Source: Achatina immaculata
Taxonomy: Eukaryota; Mollusca; Gastropoda; Stylommatophora; Achatinidae
Assembly (NCBI GenBank): GCA_009760885.1
Contig: CM019691.1
Span: 27,279,314 to 27,343,313 of the forward strand
Direction of reading: 5' to 3'
DNA length: 64,000 nt
The translations under genes and the position numbers were made by a program. The notes beneath the pieces are model-generated. The model made no database searches. It saw only the letters and a program-made list of their open reading frames with translations, and was not told the DNA's origin. The first letter of the stretch is position 1, and each line of letters starts with the position of its first letter. Positions 61,201 through 63,951 of the stretch are shown piece by piece.

Positions 61201-63951
61201 ATGCTCAGCTTTTGCATTGTCTATCTTCAAGACCATCAACAACAACTTGATTCGCTTGGGGTCCACAATCAGAGCTGAAAATTTTAAAATAAATTATACA
61301 ACTTCCACATGCTTTATATAAGCTAACGCCAGCTGTGAATATATCCTTAACTTTGGTACCATCTGCAGTCTTTTTGGTTTTTTTTTTTATTAATTCTTAT
61401 AAGACCCTCATTCCACTCTGTGGATCTGAAATCCTTAGAAGTCTATTTTTTAAACTATTTTTATGATGCAAATTTCCCAAATAGATTATTAAACTATTTT
61501 CATAATGCAAATTTCCCAAATAGATTATATTATCTTACATTTTTAAAAAAAAAAAACTACATAAAATGAATTCCAAATTCACTAAGCATTTAGAGCTTGT
61601 GACACTAGCTTCTGTTAAATAATTCTGACAAGTCTGCAATCTATATTCTGAAGGAAAAAGAATGATTCACCTACTTTCTCTTATTGATTCTGCAGTGTAG
61701 ATTCACAGAGATATTTCAGTATCAGTTTACATACTAGTGCTGTATGAGTTTGGCATGTGGTCATGTTGCACTGTTTTCAGTGTCTCCCCACTGTTTTCAT
61801 TTTTGTTCTTCACTTTCTAGTGGCTTCAATTTTGCATTACAATATTGCATGTTCGAGTCACTGAATGAATGGGGATGAATGTGCCTCATTTTGAATGTGT
61901 AATCCAAACCTGCCTCCATGATTCTTTTTTTTTTTAAATGACCATTCTCAAACAATGTCTCAATAAATATGTGATCTCACAATGACCTATGCACATTATA
62001 TAACAGATATCTCATTTCACATATTTTTAACTTCTGTTAATTGGTTTTTGTCCTGGCTTGACACAAACTGCATTAAGTCTGCACGACCATTATGAATTTC
62101 ACTGCTGTCATTTATAATGTGTATCTTAAAAAAACAGGTTAGTTTGCCACTTGCTGAACTCTGGTCTTAATATACACCTGTTTTTTTTCCTACCATCAGC
62201 AATTAAAAAATAAAAACCAAACAAATGCTAATTTATTTCTACATCTTGTGCTACTTCTAATGTAAGACTGTCTATCTTTCATTTCTCATGAATGGTACAT
62301 GAAACTAATCAAAAATTACTTCTGCCAAGACACCCTCATCATAAGAAAGCCCTTAGTTTTTACAAGTCACAGTAACAAGCTGTAAAATGAGCTGTTACTC
62401 ACATTTATCTAAAGCGAAGTTATCAATGAGACTCCTCCAAGAAATAAAAGCATGATGCCTTGCAAGGTGAGATCTTTTGAAGCCCACTTCAATTATTTCC
62501 AACAACGAGTTTATAGTCGATCCTTTGTGCAACTCCTAACAAAGAAATAAATCCACATAAGCTGAACACTTGACTTACATTGAAAACATTTTTGCAGTTA
62601 TTTATATTTCTTAATACCTAGAATGCCACTTTATTCAGATCTGACTTCTATAGGATTAAATATTATTTAATCTTTTTTACTGGATCAGACATCATCTAAA
62701 TCAAACATGTATATATCAATAAATCAAAATGCATTATCTCAAAATAAACAGCAGACCTTTACTAAAAACAACATTCTCAGGATGATACACATCATTGAAT
62801 GGCCATGAGAATCCAATTCATCTTTGATCTTACAGTGCTCCTCTCCCTACCACATGTTGCCCTATAGTGAAGAATTTTTCTATTTTGAAGATGTTCATGA
62901 TGAAAAAGTTAACAACCGCACATTTAGTTGTCATAATGTCAGAGCCAGGGGTCTAATGCATCTCCTTAATCACGTAAAATCTGCACTGATCGGCAGGATC
63001 TAGTACTACAAAAAGCATGAAGTCTGCAGTCATTTATAATTCTTTACAGGCAAACAGTGACTGATTTGACTGATTGATCTTTACTTCAAAAGCGGCTGCC
63101 AAAATGGATAGCATCAGTGCCCCACCCACAGAGCTTGACCATACAGGTGAGACTACAGTTTAACCACATGACTGTGAGTTCACAAAGCAAAGATACATAA
63201 TCCAACCAAATCATAGTTTTAGGAATCACATATATACCAATACACACTATCATCACTGTCTATCATCAAGACCATCGAGATTACAATCATTAAACAAGAG
63301 AGAAATATGTTCTGTCCTGTTACCCTCAGAGAAAAAAAAAAAACAGATCTCAAATGCATCTATAATAAAGTCTAAAAAGTTTTAATGAAATAAATTACTG
63401 GAGCAAAAATCAGAACAAAGAATAAAGGCTACTGAAATGTGGTTCCTAAGAAGGATGCTTCTGATACCATGGACAGCCAGAAAGACAAATGAAGATGTAT
63501 TACAGCAGGCAAAAAGAATATCTTAAACTAGTGCCATAAGAAAGAAAAAAATCTCATGGACGCATCAGCAGACAAGAAGGCCCTAAAAAATCAGTCATGA
63601 CTGGAAAGATAATGGCAAATGACAGAGAGGGCAAAGATGACAGAAAAACCTGGATGGTCTAATTGATGGTTGTGTGAGAAAAGAACTGAACTGATTCAAG
63701 ACATGGCATGGCCTAATTGATGGTTGTGTGAGAAAAGAACTGAACTGATTCAAGACATGGCAGGTCGAGCAAGATGGAGAGAGATGACTGCCTATGCCTA
63801 CTGGCATGACTTCGTGACTTATATCTATCTTCTCTGATCAAGGTACCTCTGTGATTCTTACCTTACCAGTAACCTGTACAATCAATGACCAAGTTTTCAA
63901 CACATATATTTCATGTGTTGACATCAGTCCACTCAATGACTTAGCTAGACC
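9371..63951 (-). CDS. RIF1: RIF1 orthologue, 27 exons, 5' end outside window
   Basis: Replication timing regulatory factor 1: a nuclear HEAT-repeat protein that recruits PP1 phosphatase to restrain origin firing and acts with 53BP1 in break repair (family knowledge). I joined 27 minus-strand exons: 63951-63862, 62535-62403, 61274-61123, 57507-57426, 56724-56551, 55868-55758, 54974-54817, 54090-54007, 50772-50699, 49697-49517, 46570-46466, 45944-45798, 43847-43608, 40902-40702, 37714-37512, 32278-32170, 31726-31523, 29929-29847, 28804-28721, 26852-26786, 26552-22956, 21407-21267, 19649-19602, 15830-15661, 14559-14321, 11930-11844, 9639-9371. They total 7233 nt in one open frame, 2410 residues plus stop. 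Residues 1-748 resemble the RIF1 N-terminal HEAT domain, 895-2093 are low-complexity and acidic, SILK is at 2080-2083, RVSF at 2096-2099, and the C-terminal domain spans about 2157-2410. Vertebrate RIF1 is about 2470 residues, so roughly 200 N-terminal residues are missing at the window edge. Introns are full of transposons but no exon is interrupted. Confidence 0.96.
9640..10736. other. RIF1 last intron, left part
   Basis: No exon-like sequence is seen. About 10370-10545 resembles, weakly, the 5' leader region of LINE family A at 16600-16800 (GAGTGGAGCC, TTAACTAGGCTGAGCC and similar blocks). A dinucleotide-rich tail follows before the minisatellite. Confidence 0.4.
10737..11720. repeat. 47-bp minisatellite, about 21 copies
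   Basis: The unit starting CATCTCTATATGATGCACAA repeats every 47 bases. Copies are essentially identical; only the last two carry a T-to-C change giving CCCTCTC. It lies within the last intron of RIF1. There is no spacer structure, so it is not a CRISPR array. Confidence 0.98.
11844..11930 (-). CDS. RIF1: RIF1 exon E26
   Basis: Encodes EVTPANIDDEGIPVNATADQ then DLEELSPIQ, an acidic linker inside the C-terminal region. One leftover base on each side, donor GTGAGT. It lies just downstream, in gene direction, of a decayed mariner and just upstream of a 47-bp minisatellite. Confidence 0.9.
12190..13330 (+). pseudogene. decayed mariner transposase
   Basis: Plus-strand reading with several frameshifts shows mariner catalytic blocks in order: FLECIVTGDET (near 12672), VMATIFCDQK (near 12810), and LLHDNARPHGRA (near 12966). 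The three acidic residues are recognisable but stops and shifts separate them. Ends are not clear; the limits are approximate. Confidence 0.8.
13475..14213 (-). mobile_element. LINE family A, 5'-truncated copy with 12-bp TSD
   Basis: The duplication TTGGCTGTTACT (13475-13486 and 14202-14213) brackets a minus-strand insert with a TAAGATAAGAT-type tail. It encodes an uninterrupted RT C-terminal segment of about 229 residues: IGLEINKDKTKIMK, FAYLGSYIDQDGDTRKEV, ACESWKTTKEIEKKLDSFEN, KCLRKILGIKWNEF, and GRRKRGRPRETLKRTLLREA. The intact frame and matching TSD suggest a younger insertion than its relatives. RTE-like or related endonuclease LINE. Confidence 0.9.
14321..14559 (-). CDS. RIF1: RIF1 exon E25 (C-terminal domain)
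   Basis: Encodes RGLCQLMKGRNINTIGDLCS, LTEVQIDQLPIRHPKVGSVK and onwards. It aligns with vertebrate RGLGQLI-AKNIKTIGDLS-LT-SEIKTLPIRSPKVSNVKKAL. This is the helix-hairpin-like part of the C-terminal domain, involved in DNA and BLM binding in vertebrates. One leftover base at the end, donor GTGTGT. Confidence 0.98.
14635..15177 (-). mobile_element. LINE family B, 3' fragment
   Basis: The minus strand encodes KRKRGRPRRRWLQDIVDNLQ with ANFCKGHANDL near the end, a LINE C-terminal arrangement. Further upstream, RT remnants are out of frame. TATTACTA occurs at both ends (14635-14642, 15170-15177), a possible 8-bp duplication. A 60-bp piece of the same 3' end is at 31163-31222. Confidence 0.72.
15590..15615. 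repeat. 26-bp perfect palindrome
   Basis: ATCTGTGTATCAT is followed immediately by its exact complement, 45 bases beyond the donor of RIF1 exon E24. It would form a loop-less hairpin in RNA or a cruciform in DNA. Confidence 0.9.
15661..15830 (-). CDS. RIF1: RIF1 exon E24 (start of C-terminal domain)
   Basis: Ser/Arg-rich start (SRKIVSPRSQSSYRP), then VFPELVACAKPLDDILPQLT. The latter matches the conserved entry to the RIF1 C-terminal domain (VYPPLVNC-PVDIILPQIT). It ends with two leftover bases completing the SSLW codon in E25. Confidence 0.96.
16505..18905 (+). mobile_element. LINE family A, 5' half with endonuclease domain
   Basis: A leader region (16505-17269) precedes an open frame from 17270 to 18427 encoding an apurinic-type endonuclease: RVGTWNVRSMYEGKYQVI, ILGICEHRWKGSG, QIYAPTS, LLIIGDFNAKIG, RNQIDYILVQRRW and DHELLIADMKIKIKK. 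These are the classic motifs of LINE endonucleases, with N, E, D, N and the final D-H visible. The RT start follows in broken frames (18529-18905, including NNLKNGKSPGCD and IWPKEWKRTI). The copy stops before the RT core. Retrotransposition-incompetent. Confidence 0.9.
18944..19250 (+). repeat. interspersed repeat with hammerhead-like core
   Basis: Shares its layout with 26985-27200: CCTTGA, A/T-run, GGC...GCC or decayed equivalent, AAATAT-GGAT, then a C/T-rich stretch and GAACCAGTTTTACTGC. CTTGAATAAGGC near 19060 followed by a GCCGAAA block resembles a decayed hammerhead ribozyme core as found in Penelope-like elements. The identity is a suggestion only. Confidence 0.5.
19602..19649 (-). CDS. 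RIF1: RIF1 micro-exon E23
   Basis: A 48-nt phase-0 exon encoding SQRIGYRRRLDSSAKQ, flanked by acceptor CCCCAG and donor GTTTGT. It is basic and in frame with both neighbours. There is no homology anchor, so it could be alternative or absent; skipping it also preserves the frame. Confidence 0.6.
19835..20075 (+). mobile_element. tRNA-derived SINE
   Basis: The head has a polymerase III A-box-like stretch (GAGTGGTTAGCC) and a B-box-like GGTTCAAGTCC about 40 bases later, as in Leu/Ser-type tRNAs. The body (AAAAATGGGTACCAGAGTAA, then CATGTGCCTTGGAAATA) is shared with 60473-60700. The tail is not sharply defined. Confidence 0.75.
20089..20190 (-). mobile_element. possible tRNA-like SINE head
   Basis: The minus strand contains AGTTTGAATCT, close to a B box, with a weak A-box-like stretch upstream. 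No tail is identified. Confidence 0.3.
20281..20362. repeat. TA / CA microsatellite
   Basis: A run of alternating TA, then ACAT, then CA dinucleotides. Similar GT/TG runs occur at 20650-20715. Confidence 0.95.
20814..21039. repeat. 33-bp minisatellite, about 7 copies
   Basis: The unit GCTAACTCTTATCATGTCTA, plus 13 more bases ending in GGACACCCAT, repeats every 33 bases. As 33 is a multiple of three, several frames stay open on both strands; no coding role is implied. It lies in the RIF1 intron between E22 and E23. Confidence 0.95.
21267..21407 (-). CDS. RIF1: RIF1 exon E22 (RVSF PP1-docking motif)
   Basis: Encodes SRRVSFAEP at its start, 12 residues after SILK once spliced. RVSF (21390-21401) followed by A-D/E-P is the canonical PP1 site of animal RIF1. 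The remaining residues are Ser/Pro rich (QTSPMISPKTSSPGQK). Phase 0 at both ends, 47 codons, donor GTAAGA. Confidence 0.95.
22008..22465 (+). mobile_element. LINE family A, rearranged 3' fragment
   Basis: A short 3' piece (about 22008-22055) precedes a second piece (22085-22465) containing KTRKILSIKWNKF and CETLKRTLFREA-like codons. The order suggests an internal rearrangement or two insertions. Frameshifted. Confidence 0.75.
22956..26552 (-). CDS. RIF1: RIF1 exon E21 (large disordered region, SILK)
   Basis: A single 3597-nt exon encoding 1199 residues, phase 0 at both ends. The composition is Ser, Glu, Asp and Lys rich, as expected of the disordered middle of RIF1. Visible features are a triplicated SLDMM segment near 25248-25290, basic nuclear-localisation-like clusters (NKRKRRTPKR near 25040), five tandem 32-residue acidic repeats at about 23800-24270, and the PP1-binding tetrapeptide SILK at 22986-22997, 10 codons before the donor. 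The acceptor used (CATTTCAG, exon starting AAA ACA GGC) is the one in phase with E20. Long open frames on the opposite strand here are shadows of the biased composition. Confidence 0.97.
26786..26852 (-). CDS. RIF1: RIF1 exon E20
   Basis: A 67-nt exon encoding SVSSADVIVINSSASQEQSS then QQP, that is 23 residues. Acceptor ATCAG, donor GTAAGT. Its phases match both neighbours. It holds a short hydrophobic strand followed by a Ser/Gln-rich run. Confidence 0.87.
26985..27200 (+). repeat. second copy of the 18944-type repeat
   Basis: Matches 19055-19250 in order: CCTTGAAAAAGGC, ATTGGAT, TTCTCCATTTA, GCAAAACTGAACTACACA, and ACCAGTTTTACTGCCATAGT. The ribozyme-like core is more decayed here. Confidence 0.55.
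27214..27918. mobile_element. piggyBac-like MITE (TTAA, TIR TTAACTCTTTCCGTG)
   Basis: TTAA at 27214-27217 and 27915-27918 are part of inverted ends TTAACTCTTTCCGTG and CACGGGAAGAGTTAA. The interior of about 670 bp has no transposase. A related copy, left end decayed, occupies 47260-49018 and was later split by a LINE. TTAA targeting is typical of the piggyBac superfamily. Confidence 0.75.
27919..28720. other. RIF1 intron, unidentified medium-complexity sequence
   Basis: Between the MITE and exon E19 lies about 600 bp of higher GC than its surroundings, with short interrupted frames on both strands. I recognise no protein motif. It may be a decayed transposon. Confidence 0.4.
28721..28804 (-). 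CDS. RIF1: RIF1 exon E19 (conserved linker motif)
   Basis: Continues E18 with LPAMYSNVEASQDISLMSQF, matching vertebrate IPAMYNNLDVSQDTLF. Two leftover bases enter and two leave; donor GTAAGT. Confidence 0.97.
28805..29846. other. RIF1 intron between E19 and E18
   Basis: AT-rich intron sequence with T-runs (29480-29523). No recognisable element or exon. Confidence 0.6.
29847..29929 (-). CDS. RIF1: RIF1 exon E18 (conserved linker motif)
   Basis: Encodes DFVVIESPADKKKRPLTEHQ followed by KEVLKQK. This is the conserved motif after the HEAT array in animal RIF1 (DFVFI...LTDHQKEVLKTKR). It ends with two leftover bases, donor GTGAGG. Confidence 0.97.
30074..31113 (+). mobile_element. Helitron-like non-autonomous element
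   Basis: Begins TCTATATATATAAAAATG after an A and ends GTAATCAGCTAG before a T, the A|TC...CTAG|T arrangement of Helitrons. It has two related blocks of about 150 bp (30100-30250 and 30325-30480) containing CTTACAATCTGGAAA and GGGGTGACATGTACAAATA. A unique segment at 30540-30770 has promoter-like motifs. No Rep/helicase is present. The 3' hairpin usual in Helitrons is weak, so the class is inferred from ends. Confidence 0.6.
30600..30770 (+). promoter_or_regulatory. possible heat-shock-type promoter inside the Helitron-like element
   Basis: GAAACTTCCAGCA (near 30620) fits alternating GAA/TTC pentamers of a heat-shock element, with CTAGAA upstream (near 30570). A TATA-like GTATATAAGG follows at about 30653 and a start codon ATGATAGCGAGC near 30759 opens only ten codons. 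Inference from motifs only. Confidence 0.35.
31163..31222 (-). mobile_element. LINE family B, about 60-bp 3' remnant
   Basis: Matches the 3' end of the LINE at 14643-15169 (TCATTTGCATGTC, TCCCTAACAGCTCTCCTGTA). It sits between two long TA microsatellites (31133-31160 and 31257-31283). Confidence 0.7.
31523..31726 (-). CDS. RIF1: RIF1 exon E17 (basic linker)
   Basis: Sixty-eight residues, phase 0 at both ends, rich in Lys, Pro and Ser (SPKGKHHPKPSPVKL), then a short hydrophobic stretch and PKR. It has no clear vertebrate counterpart and is placed by frame, borders (donor GTATGT) and position. Confidence 0.82.
32170..32278 (-). CDS. RIF1: RIF1 exon E16
   Basis: Completes the split Lys codon of E15 and encodes the end of the HEAT domain: HILLKMREKNAIIVPGLIS, then an acidic tail. 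Ends in phase 0, donor GTAAGT. Confidence 0.92.
32668..32965 (+). mobile_element. tRNA-derived SINE
   Basis: Head with GGCTAGTGAAGTGG (A-box-like) and GGTGGTTCAAGTCC (B box). The body includes AAAAAATGGGTGCCAACCAC, as in the SINEs at 19835 and 60473, and it ends in a CTTATCTCAG region. Low divergence of the B box suggests moderate age. Confidence 0.7.
33080..34126 (-). mobile_element. LINE family A copy, 3' part (split by Tigger)
   Basis: The minus strand encodes RT fragments: IIRDLYNGYVCAVKTEEGMS, RCILFPLLFGIAIDFIMK, KIGLEINNDKTKIMKLLINQ and the C-terminal tail, in several frames. A local duplication of the WTYVGHVIR segment (33290-33415) is visible. It continues at 36401-37362 beyond the inserted Tigger. 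Confidence 0.85.
34127..36400 (+). mobile_element. Tigger/pogo element, inactive
   Basis: TIRs CAGTGGTACCTCGGGTCACA (34127) and an imperfect complement ending 36400 are flanked by TA. It encodes a CENP-B-like HTH (ITVETKKEIITKHENGVRVS, then DLAKQYNMAKSTICTILKNK), a second HTH region (34600-34820) and a DDE region with FNCDETGVFMP near 34950. Stops and shifts (34596, 34820, 35069, 35153) break it. At about 2.27 kb it is the usual size for the family. Confidence 0.9.
36401..37362 (-). mobile_element. LINE family A copy, 5' part (split by Tigger)
   Basis: Carries the segment before the RT core: LGKVLAKAMYKELDNKVN, QKQRWTKHFQEILNRPHV, and LIEIETAVNLIANNKAAGED, then decayed sequence up to the Tigger. 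Together with 33080-34126 it is the longest RT-bearing copy of this family in the window. Confidence 0.85.
37370..37435. repeat. TTATA/TATGT microsatellite-like tract
   Basis: Alternating TTATATTATA and ATGTTATG units next to the 5' end of the LINE. Confidence 0.85.
37512..37714 (-). CDS. RIF1: RIF1 exon E15
   Basis: Encodes YDSELLEHLSPLLEMTFLHS...LWNITFGRTTMLEYP. It aligns almost residue for residue with vertebrate YDSELLEQLSPLL-IIFLH...FWNATFAKVMMLVYP. It ends with two leftover bases, donor GTAAGA. Confidence 0.98.
37715..40701. other. RIF1 intron between E15 and E14
   Basis: Three kilobases with a CT/GT microsatellite (38756-38826), A/T runs and many short frames. A stretch at 40212-40255 resembles the GGC...GCC-AAA core of the 18944 repeat, and 40270-40420 is GC-richer with a tRNA-like CTCCGTAGCTAAATCATTAA. 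No element is identified with confidence. Confidence 0.45.
40702..40902 (-). CDS. RIF1: RIF1 exon E14
   Basis: Encodes 67 residues including LVEVYTKLFIHI and CLAVLARPLARFY, matching the vertebrate LTRPLALFY motif. Phase 0 at both ends, acceptor TCTAG. Confidence 0.96.
41246..42500 (+). mobile_element. LINE family C (RT-RNase H), 5'-truncated, 14-bp TSD
   Basis: TATACAAAAACAGT at 41246-41259 and 42487-42500 brackets a 1227-bp insert ending in GCGAACGAAG plus GAA repeats. The frame is open to the stop at 42453-42455. It encodes the end of the RT region, an RNase H domain (IRVYTDGSSH, FDAEVRAIIAAVE, VILTDARSVLEAL, QWIPSHCGIPGNEKADHLAK) and a C-terminal Cys/His motif (CTCAQVPQTVEHILQNC). The RNase H acidic residues are present. 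It is almost identical to 58025-60002 in the opposite orientation. RNase H after RT points to the I/R1-like LINE group. Confidence 0.95.
42888..43198 (-). mobile_element. tail-sharing retroposon, 5'-truncated copy
   Basis: ATGTTCTT at 42888-42895 and 43191-43198 is a likely duplication. The minus-strand insert ends GCGAACGAAG plus GAA repeats. It has the GGACC-rich body also at 8350 and part of one 88-bp monomer (GGACTTTCTCACCGGAAGAC on the plus strand). It lies 390 bp from the LINE of the same tail family. Confidence 0.8.
43608..43847 (-). CDS. RIF1: RIF1 exon E13
   Basis: Eighty residues, phase 0 at both ends. It contains KMIECVDFS and a basic PSKWVRRRQRPLGNL segment equivalent to vertebrate PSDW-KKKNEPLGKL. 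Donor GTAAGT. Confidence 0.96.
44035..44935 (-). mobile_element. LINE family A copy, split by a small insertion
   Basis: The reverse complement follows the 13487 copy from its 3' border up to KIGLESNEEKIIVMKLPINQ and FAYLA. Frameshifted. An insert of about 88 bp at 44428-44515 interrupts it. Confidence 0.82.
44428..44515 (-). mobile_element. extremely 5'-truncated LINE tail
   Basis: The minus strand ends CGATCTCAAATGCAGAAGAA plus further GAA units, a LINE-type 3' end. Near-matching AATTTCTTGTCT and AATTTCTTATCT on its sides look like a target duplication. It is a different family from LINE C. Confidence 0.65.
45105..45600 (-). mobile_element. LINE family D fragment
   Basis: The minus strand encodes IWSSKNIKTRTKLMLFNTNV, YGSETWVMTKTVQQRI and YCLRRILNIK, the RT C-terminal part of a LINE, then frames are lost. 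The 3' end carries an ATC-repeat tail (45105-45116). No clear duplication was found. Confidence 0.75.
45798..45944 (-). CDS. RIF1: RIF1 exon E12
   Basis: Encodes LLKTWKELYHSFARLSALVATAEANTCIEE, matching vertebrate LLRTWSELYRAFARCAALVATAEENLCCEE. Phase 0 at both ends, 49 residues. Donor GTAAAA is weak. Confidence 0.98.
46030..46375 (+). mobile_element. LINE family A 5' leader fragment
   Basis: Matches blocks of the leader at 16520-16855: GAGCTGGTATTCTTTGCAG, GTCCCTGAATGGAGCTAAA, GGGGACTATGGTGACCCCTG and TCATGACTGCCAA. No endonuclease follows. Confidence 0.7.
46466..46570 (-). CDS. RIF1: RIF1 exon E11
   Basis: Encodes TNEVNQGDALEYNFGCIYAV, nearly identical to the vertebrate signature TNEVNQGDALEHNFSAIYGA. 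This is one of the strongest anchors for the RIF1 call. Phase 0 at both ends. Confidence 0.98.
47260..49018. mobile_element. second piggyBac-like MITE copy, split by a LINE
   Basis: Left part 47260-47573 matches 27440-27750 (AGTAGATCTAGA, GACGACTGGAG, CTAGACCTAGCCGATGGT, AAAAACTCTGCATTTATGAA). Right part 48865-49018 matches 27770-27918 and keeps the terminal GGGAAGAGTTAA. The left TIR is not recognisable. Confidence 0.75.
47574..48864 (-). mobile_element. LINE family E, 5'-truncated, 11-bp TSD
   Basis: TTCATAGATCT at 47574-47584 and 48854-48864 brackets the insert. The minus strand encodes an RT core: VIKALYEGFQCKVICGEHTS, FRVQTGVKQGCVLSPTLFIL, LDFADDMCLLSSS and VYLGSRVVENGDSTEDINNR. A C-terminal part (RRWQWLGCVLRM, GRPKETWRRT) follows in another frame. 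The catalytic box reads FADD. One frameshift near 47960. The end at 47585 is GA-rich. Confidence 0.9.
49205..49430 (-). mobile_element. LINE family A, 3'-terminal fragment
   Basis: Starts at the family 3' border (CATCCTTCCCGTGCCATTAA on the plus strand) and runs to the CACTTGATAGCTTG block. It lies about 90 bp from the donor side of RIF1 exon E10. Confidence 0.82.
49517..49697 (-). CDS. RIF1: RIF1 exon E10
   Basis: Encodes ITKLFSTLVYAGASNVQGALLFL...DEILCRLWSTLAHTLLDTVSVV. It aligns with vertebrate residues ending HLWKMWSVIVTPLTELI. Ends in phase 0, donor GTAAGA. Confidence 0.94.
49698..51419. other. RIF1 introns around E9
   Basis: Apart from exon 50699-50772, the stretch holds a CT/GA microsatellite (49816-49870) and AT-rich sequence. 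I see no element with clear ends. Confidence 0.5.
50699..50772 (-). CDS. RIF1: RIF1 exon E9
   Basis: Encodes GCPAQLLIEVLLTPYVINN, joining E8 directly in phase 0 and corresponding to vertebrate GTPALFLIQLIF. It ends with two leftover bases at donor GTAAGT. The 3.2-kb intron upstream holds a LINE and a minisatellite. Confidence 0.9.
51420..52663 (-). mobile_element. LINE family F, 5'-truncated, 11-bp TSD
   Basis: ATTTTGATCTT at 51420-51430 and 52653-52663 flanks the insert, whose 3' end is a GATGAT-type tail. The minus strand encodes EIADEQFGFVEGKGAHSAIY and LCFIDYTKAFDKVKHNEIIK (RT), then, after shifts, FKYLGAVITSDGKCRTEIRN, ILLYGSESWTIGKSAQKSLE, MWFIRRMLRIP and GRRSRGRPREMILD. At least three frames are used, so it is dead. 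A related 3' end is at 63395-63835. Confidence 0.9.
52727..53502. repeat. 20-bp minisatellite, about 39 copies
   Basis: The unit GATGGTAAGGATTGGAGGAT varies at a few positions (AAG/AAA, ATT/ACT, GGA/GAA) and a short unit near 53150. Each unit has two GG pairs, so the plus strand is G-rich in phase. It starts about 60 bp from the 5' end of LINE F within a RIF1 intron. Confidence 0.95.
53503..54006. other. RIF1 intron, no accepted exon
   Basis: Contains two exon-like windows that I rejected (see rejected list) and a possible SINE-like remnant around 53850-53950 (GTACCCACTTTTACCA). Confidence 0.5.
54007..54090 (-). CDS. RIF1: RIF1 exon E8
   Basis: Phase 0 at both ends, 28 residues. It encodes KMIHICCGFPQKVLASTAYN, matching the highly conserved GLPQKVLGSPAY motif of vertebrate RIF1. 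Donor GTGAGT. Confidence 0.95.
54817..54974 (-). CDS. RIF1: RIF1 exon E7
   Basis: Encodes ENLVLYIWISVANHLRV...TFSAFLNILRSIVQDELLQTHVVQ. The acceptor chosen (a T-rich tract ending CTACAG) gives the same spacing as vertebrate RIF1. A second in-frame acceptor at 55016 would add 14 residues absent from the family. Ends in phase 0. Confidence 0.9.
55758..55868 (-). CDS. RIF1: RIF1 exon E6
   Basis: Encodes APLSDEVFGSPTIFIKHAP...LHVLLKSVGNNIE. It aligns with vertebrate LEPLEHPLISSPSFFSKHA...DSFVAVGKDAPD. The junction phases (one base in, one base out) are required by both neighbours. Donor GTACGA is non-consensus but unique in frame. Confidence 0.93.
56551..56724 (-). CDS. RIF1: RIF1 exon E5
   Basis: Encodes a Ser/Pro-rich loop, then PIFPAVQKLGCEVLGHLVSKVE and VWTLG, corresponding to the vertebrate Q-LGLEML-HFL segment. 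It starts and ends with one leftover base. Acceptor ATAG, donor GTAACT. Confidence 0.93.
57426..57507 (-). CDS. RIF1: RIF1 exon E4
   Basis: Phase 0 start, one base left over at the end. It encodes IVHPLLQFCVGAG followed by a Gly/Gln/Pro-rich loop (IPDFGQSPKLG), matching the variable insert in the RIF1 HEAT array. Donor GTCAGT is weak, but the frame with E5 is consistent. Confidence 0.88.
57660..57738 (+). mobile_element. tRNA-derived SINE, left part (interrupted)
   Basis: A box GGCTGGCTGAATGGTTAGG and B box GGGGTTCAAGTCC form the tRNA-like head. The SINE is cut by a 2.7-kb insertion; AAGTCCCTGTAG (57727-57738) is duplicated at 60461-60472, where the SINE resumes. Confidence 0.88.
57727..60472 (+). 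mobile_element. tail-sharing retroposon with 88-bp monomers, inserted in a SINE
   Basis: Bounded by a 12-bp duplication AAGTCCCTGTAG. The plus-strand insert runs 57739-60460 but is itself split by a LINE at 58025-60002. Without the LINE and one TSD copy it is about 730 bp: a unique 5' part (57739-57970), about three and a half units of an 88- to 89-bp monomer (starts near 60024, 60113 and 60201), a GGACC-rich body and a terminal GTGAACGAAG plus GAA tail. No coding capacity. It may be an internally deleted LINE or a SINE using the LINE C tail. Confidence 0.85.
58014..60013 (-). mobile_element. LINE family C (RT-RNase H), open frame, 11-bp TSD
   Basis: TTTGCGTATCC at 58014-58024 and 60003-60013 flanks the insert. 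From 60002 to the stop at 58049 the minus strand is open for about 650 codons. RT motifs are WIDLKKAFDKVWKKGLLWKL, GVPQGGVLSPTLFLVFINDL and ALYADDLVMW. RNase H follows (VYTDGSAHNAIKNGGAGAYI, ILTDARSVLEAL, WIPSHCGIPGNEKADHLA), then CTCAQVPQTVERILQNC. YADD and the RNase H acidic residues are intact. The endonuclease and RT start are lost by 5' truncation. The 3' end is GCGAACGAAG plus GAA units. Confidence 0.96.
60473..60710 (+). mobile_element. tRNA-derived SINE, right part
   Basis: Resumes after the 60461-60472 duplication. The body, AAAAATGGGTGCCAGAGAAA then CATGATACTGATCACATA and GGCATGGAAACAGAGATTTT, matches the SINE at 19890-20075, so the two halves (57660-57738 and this) rebuild one SINE. 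Confidence 0.85.
61123..61274 (-). CDS. RIF1: RIF1 exon E3 (HEAT domain)
   Basis: Continues from the single leftover base of E2 and ends in phase 0. It encodes KRIKLLLMVL, a short linker, then WWHFCLCIGPKLSVNFE, equivalent to the vertebrate WW-LL-RLGPHLP-NFE segment. Confidence 0.95.
62403..62535 (-). CDS. RIF1: RIF1 exon E2 (HEAT domain)
   Basis: Begins in phase 0 and ends one base into a codon; donor GTGAGT. It encodes ELHKGSTINSLLEI...SWRSLIDNFALDK. The W-SLIDNFAL stretch is a hallmark of the RIF1 N-terminal domain in animals. Confidence 0.95.
63395..63835 (+). mobile_element. LINE 3' fragment related to family F
   Basis: The plus strand encodes KATEMWFLRRMLLIPWTARK and TNEDVLQQAKRIS before stops, then HDW, GLIDGCVRKELN blocks and DGER near the end, the usual C-terminal order of these LINEs. 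A 54-bp segment is tandemly duplicated at 63661-63768. Confidence 0.78.
63862..63951 (-). CDS. RIF1: RIF1 exon E1 of window
   Basis: Encodes 30 residues, phase 0 at both ends, with acceptor TTAG and donor GTAAGA. It contains YVLKTWSLIVQ, matching the vertebrate RIF1 segment YVLK-W-LFV just before the IDNFAL motif. A second GT four bases upstream of the chosen donor would break the frame with E2, which decides the border. Earlier exons lie beyond the right edge of the window. Confidence 0.85.

Larger units (their letters stand above)
60711..63394. other. RIF1 introns around E2 and E3
   Basis: Apart from exons 61123-61274 and 62403-62535, the sequence is AT-rich. A direct repeat of about 40 bp (ATTATTTTCATAATGCAAATTT-type) occurs at 61453-61525. 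No transposon was recognised. Confidence 0.5.
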
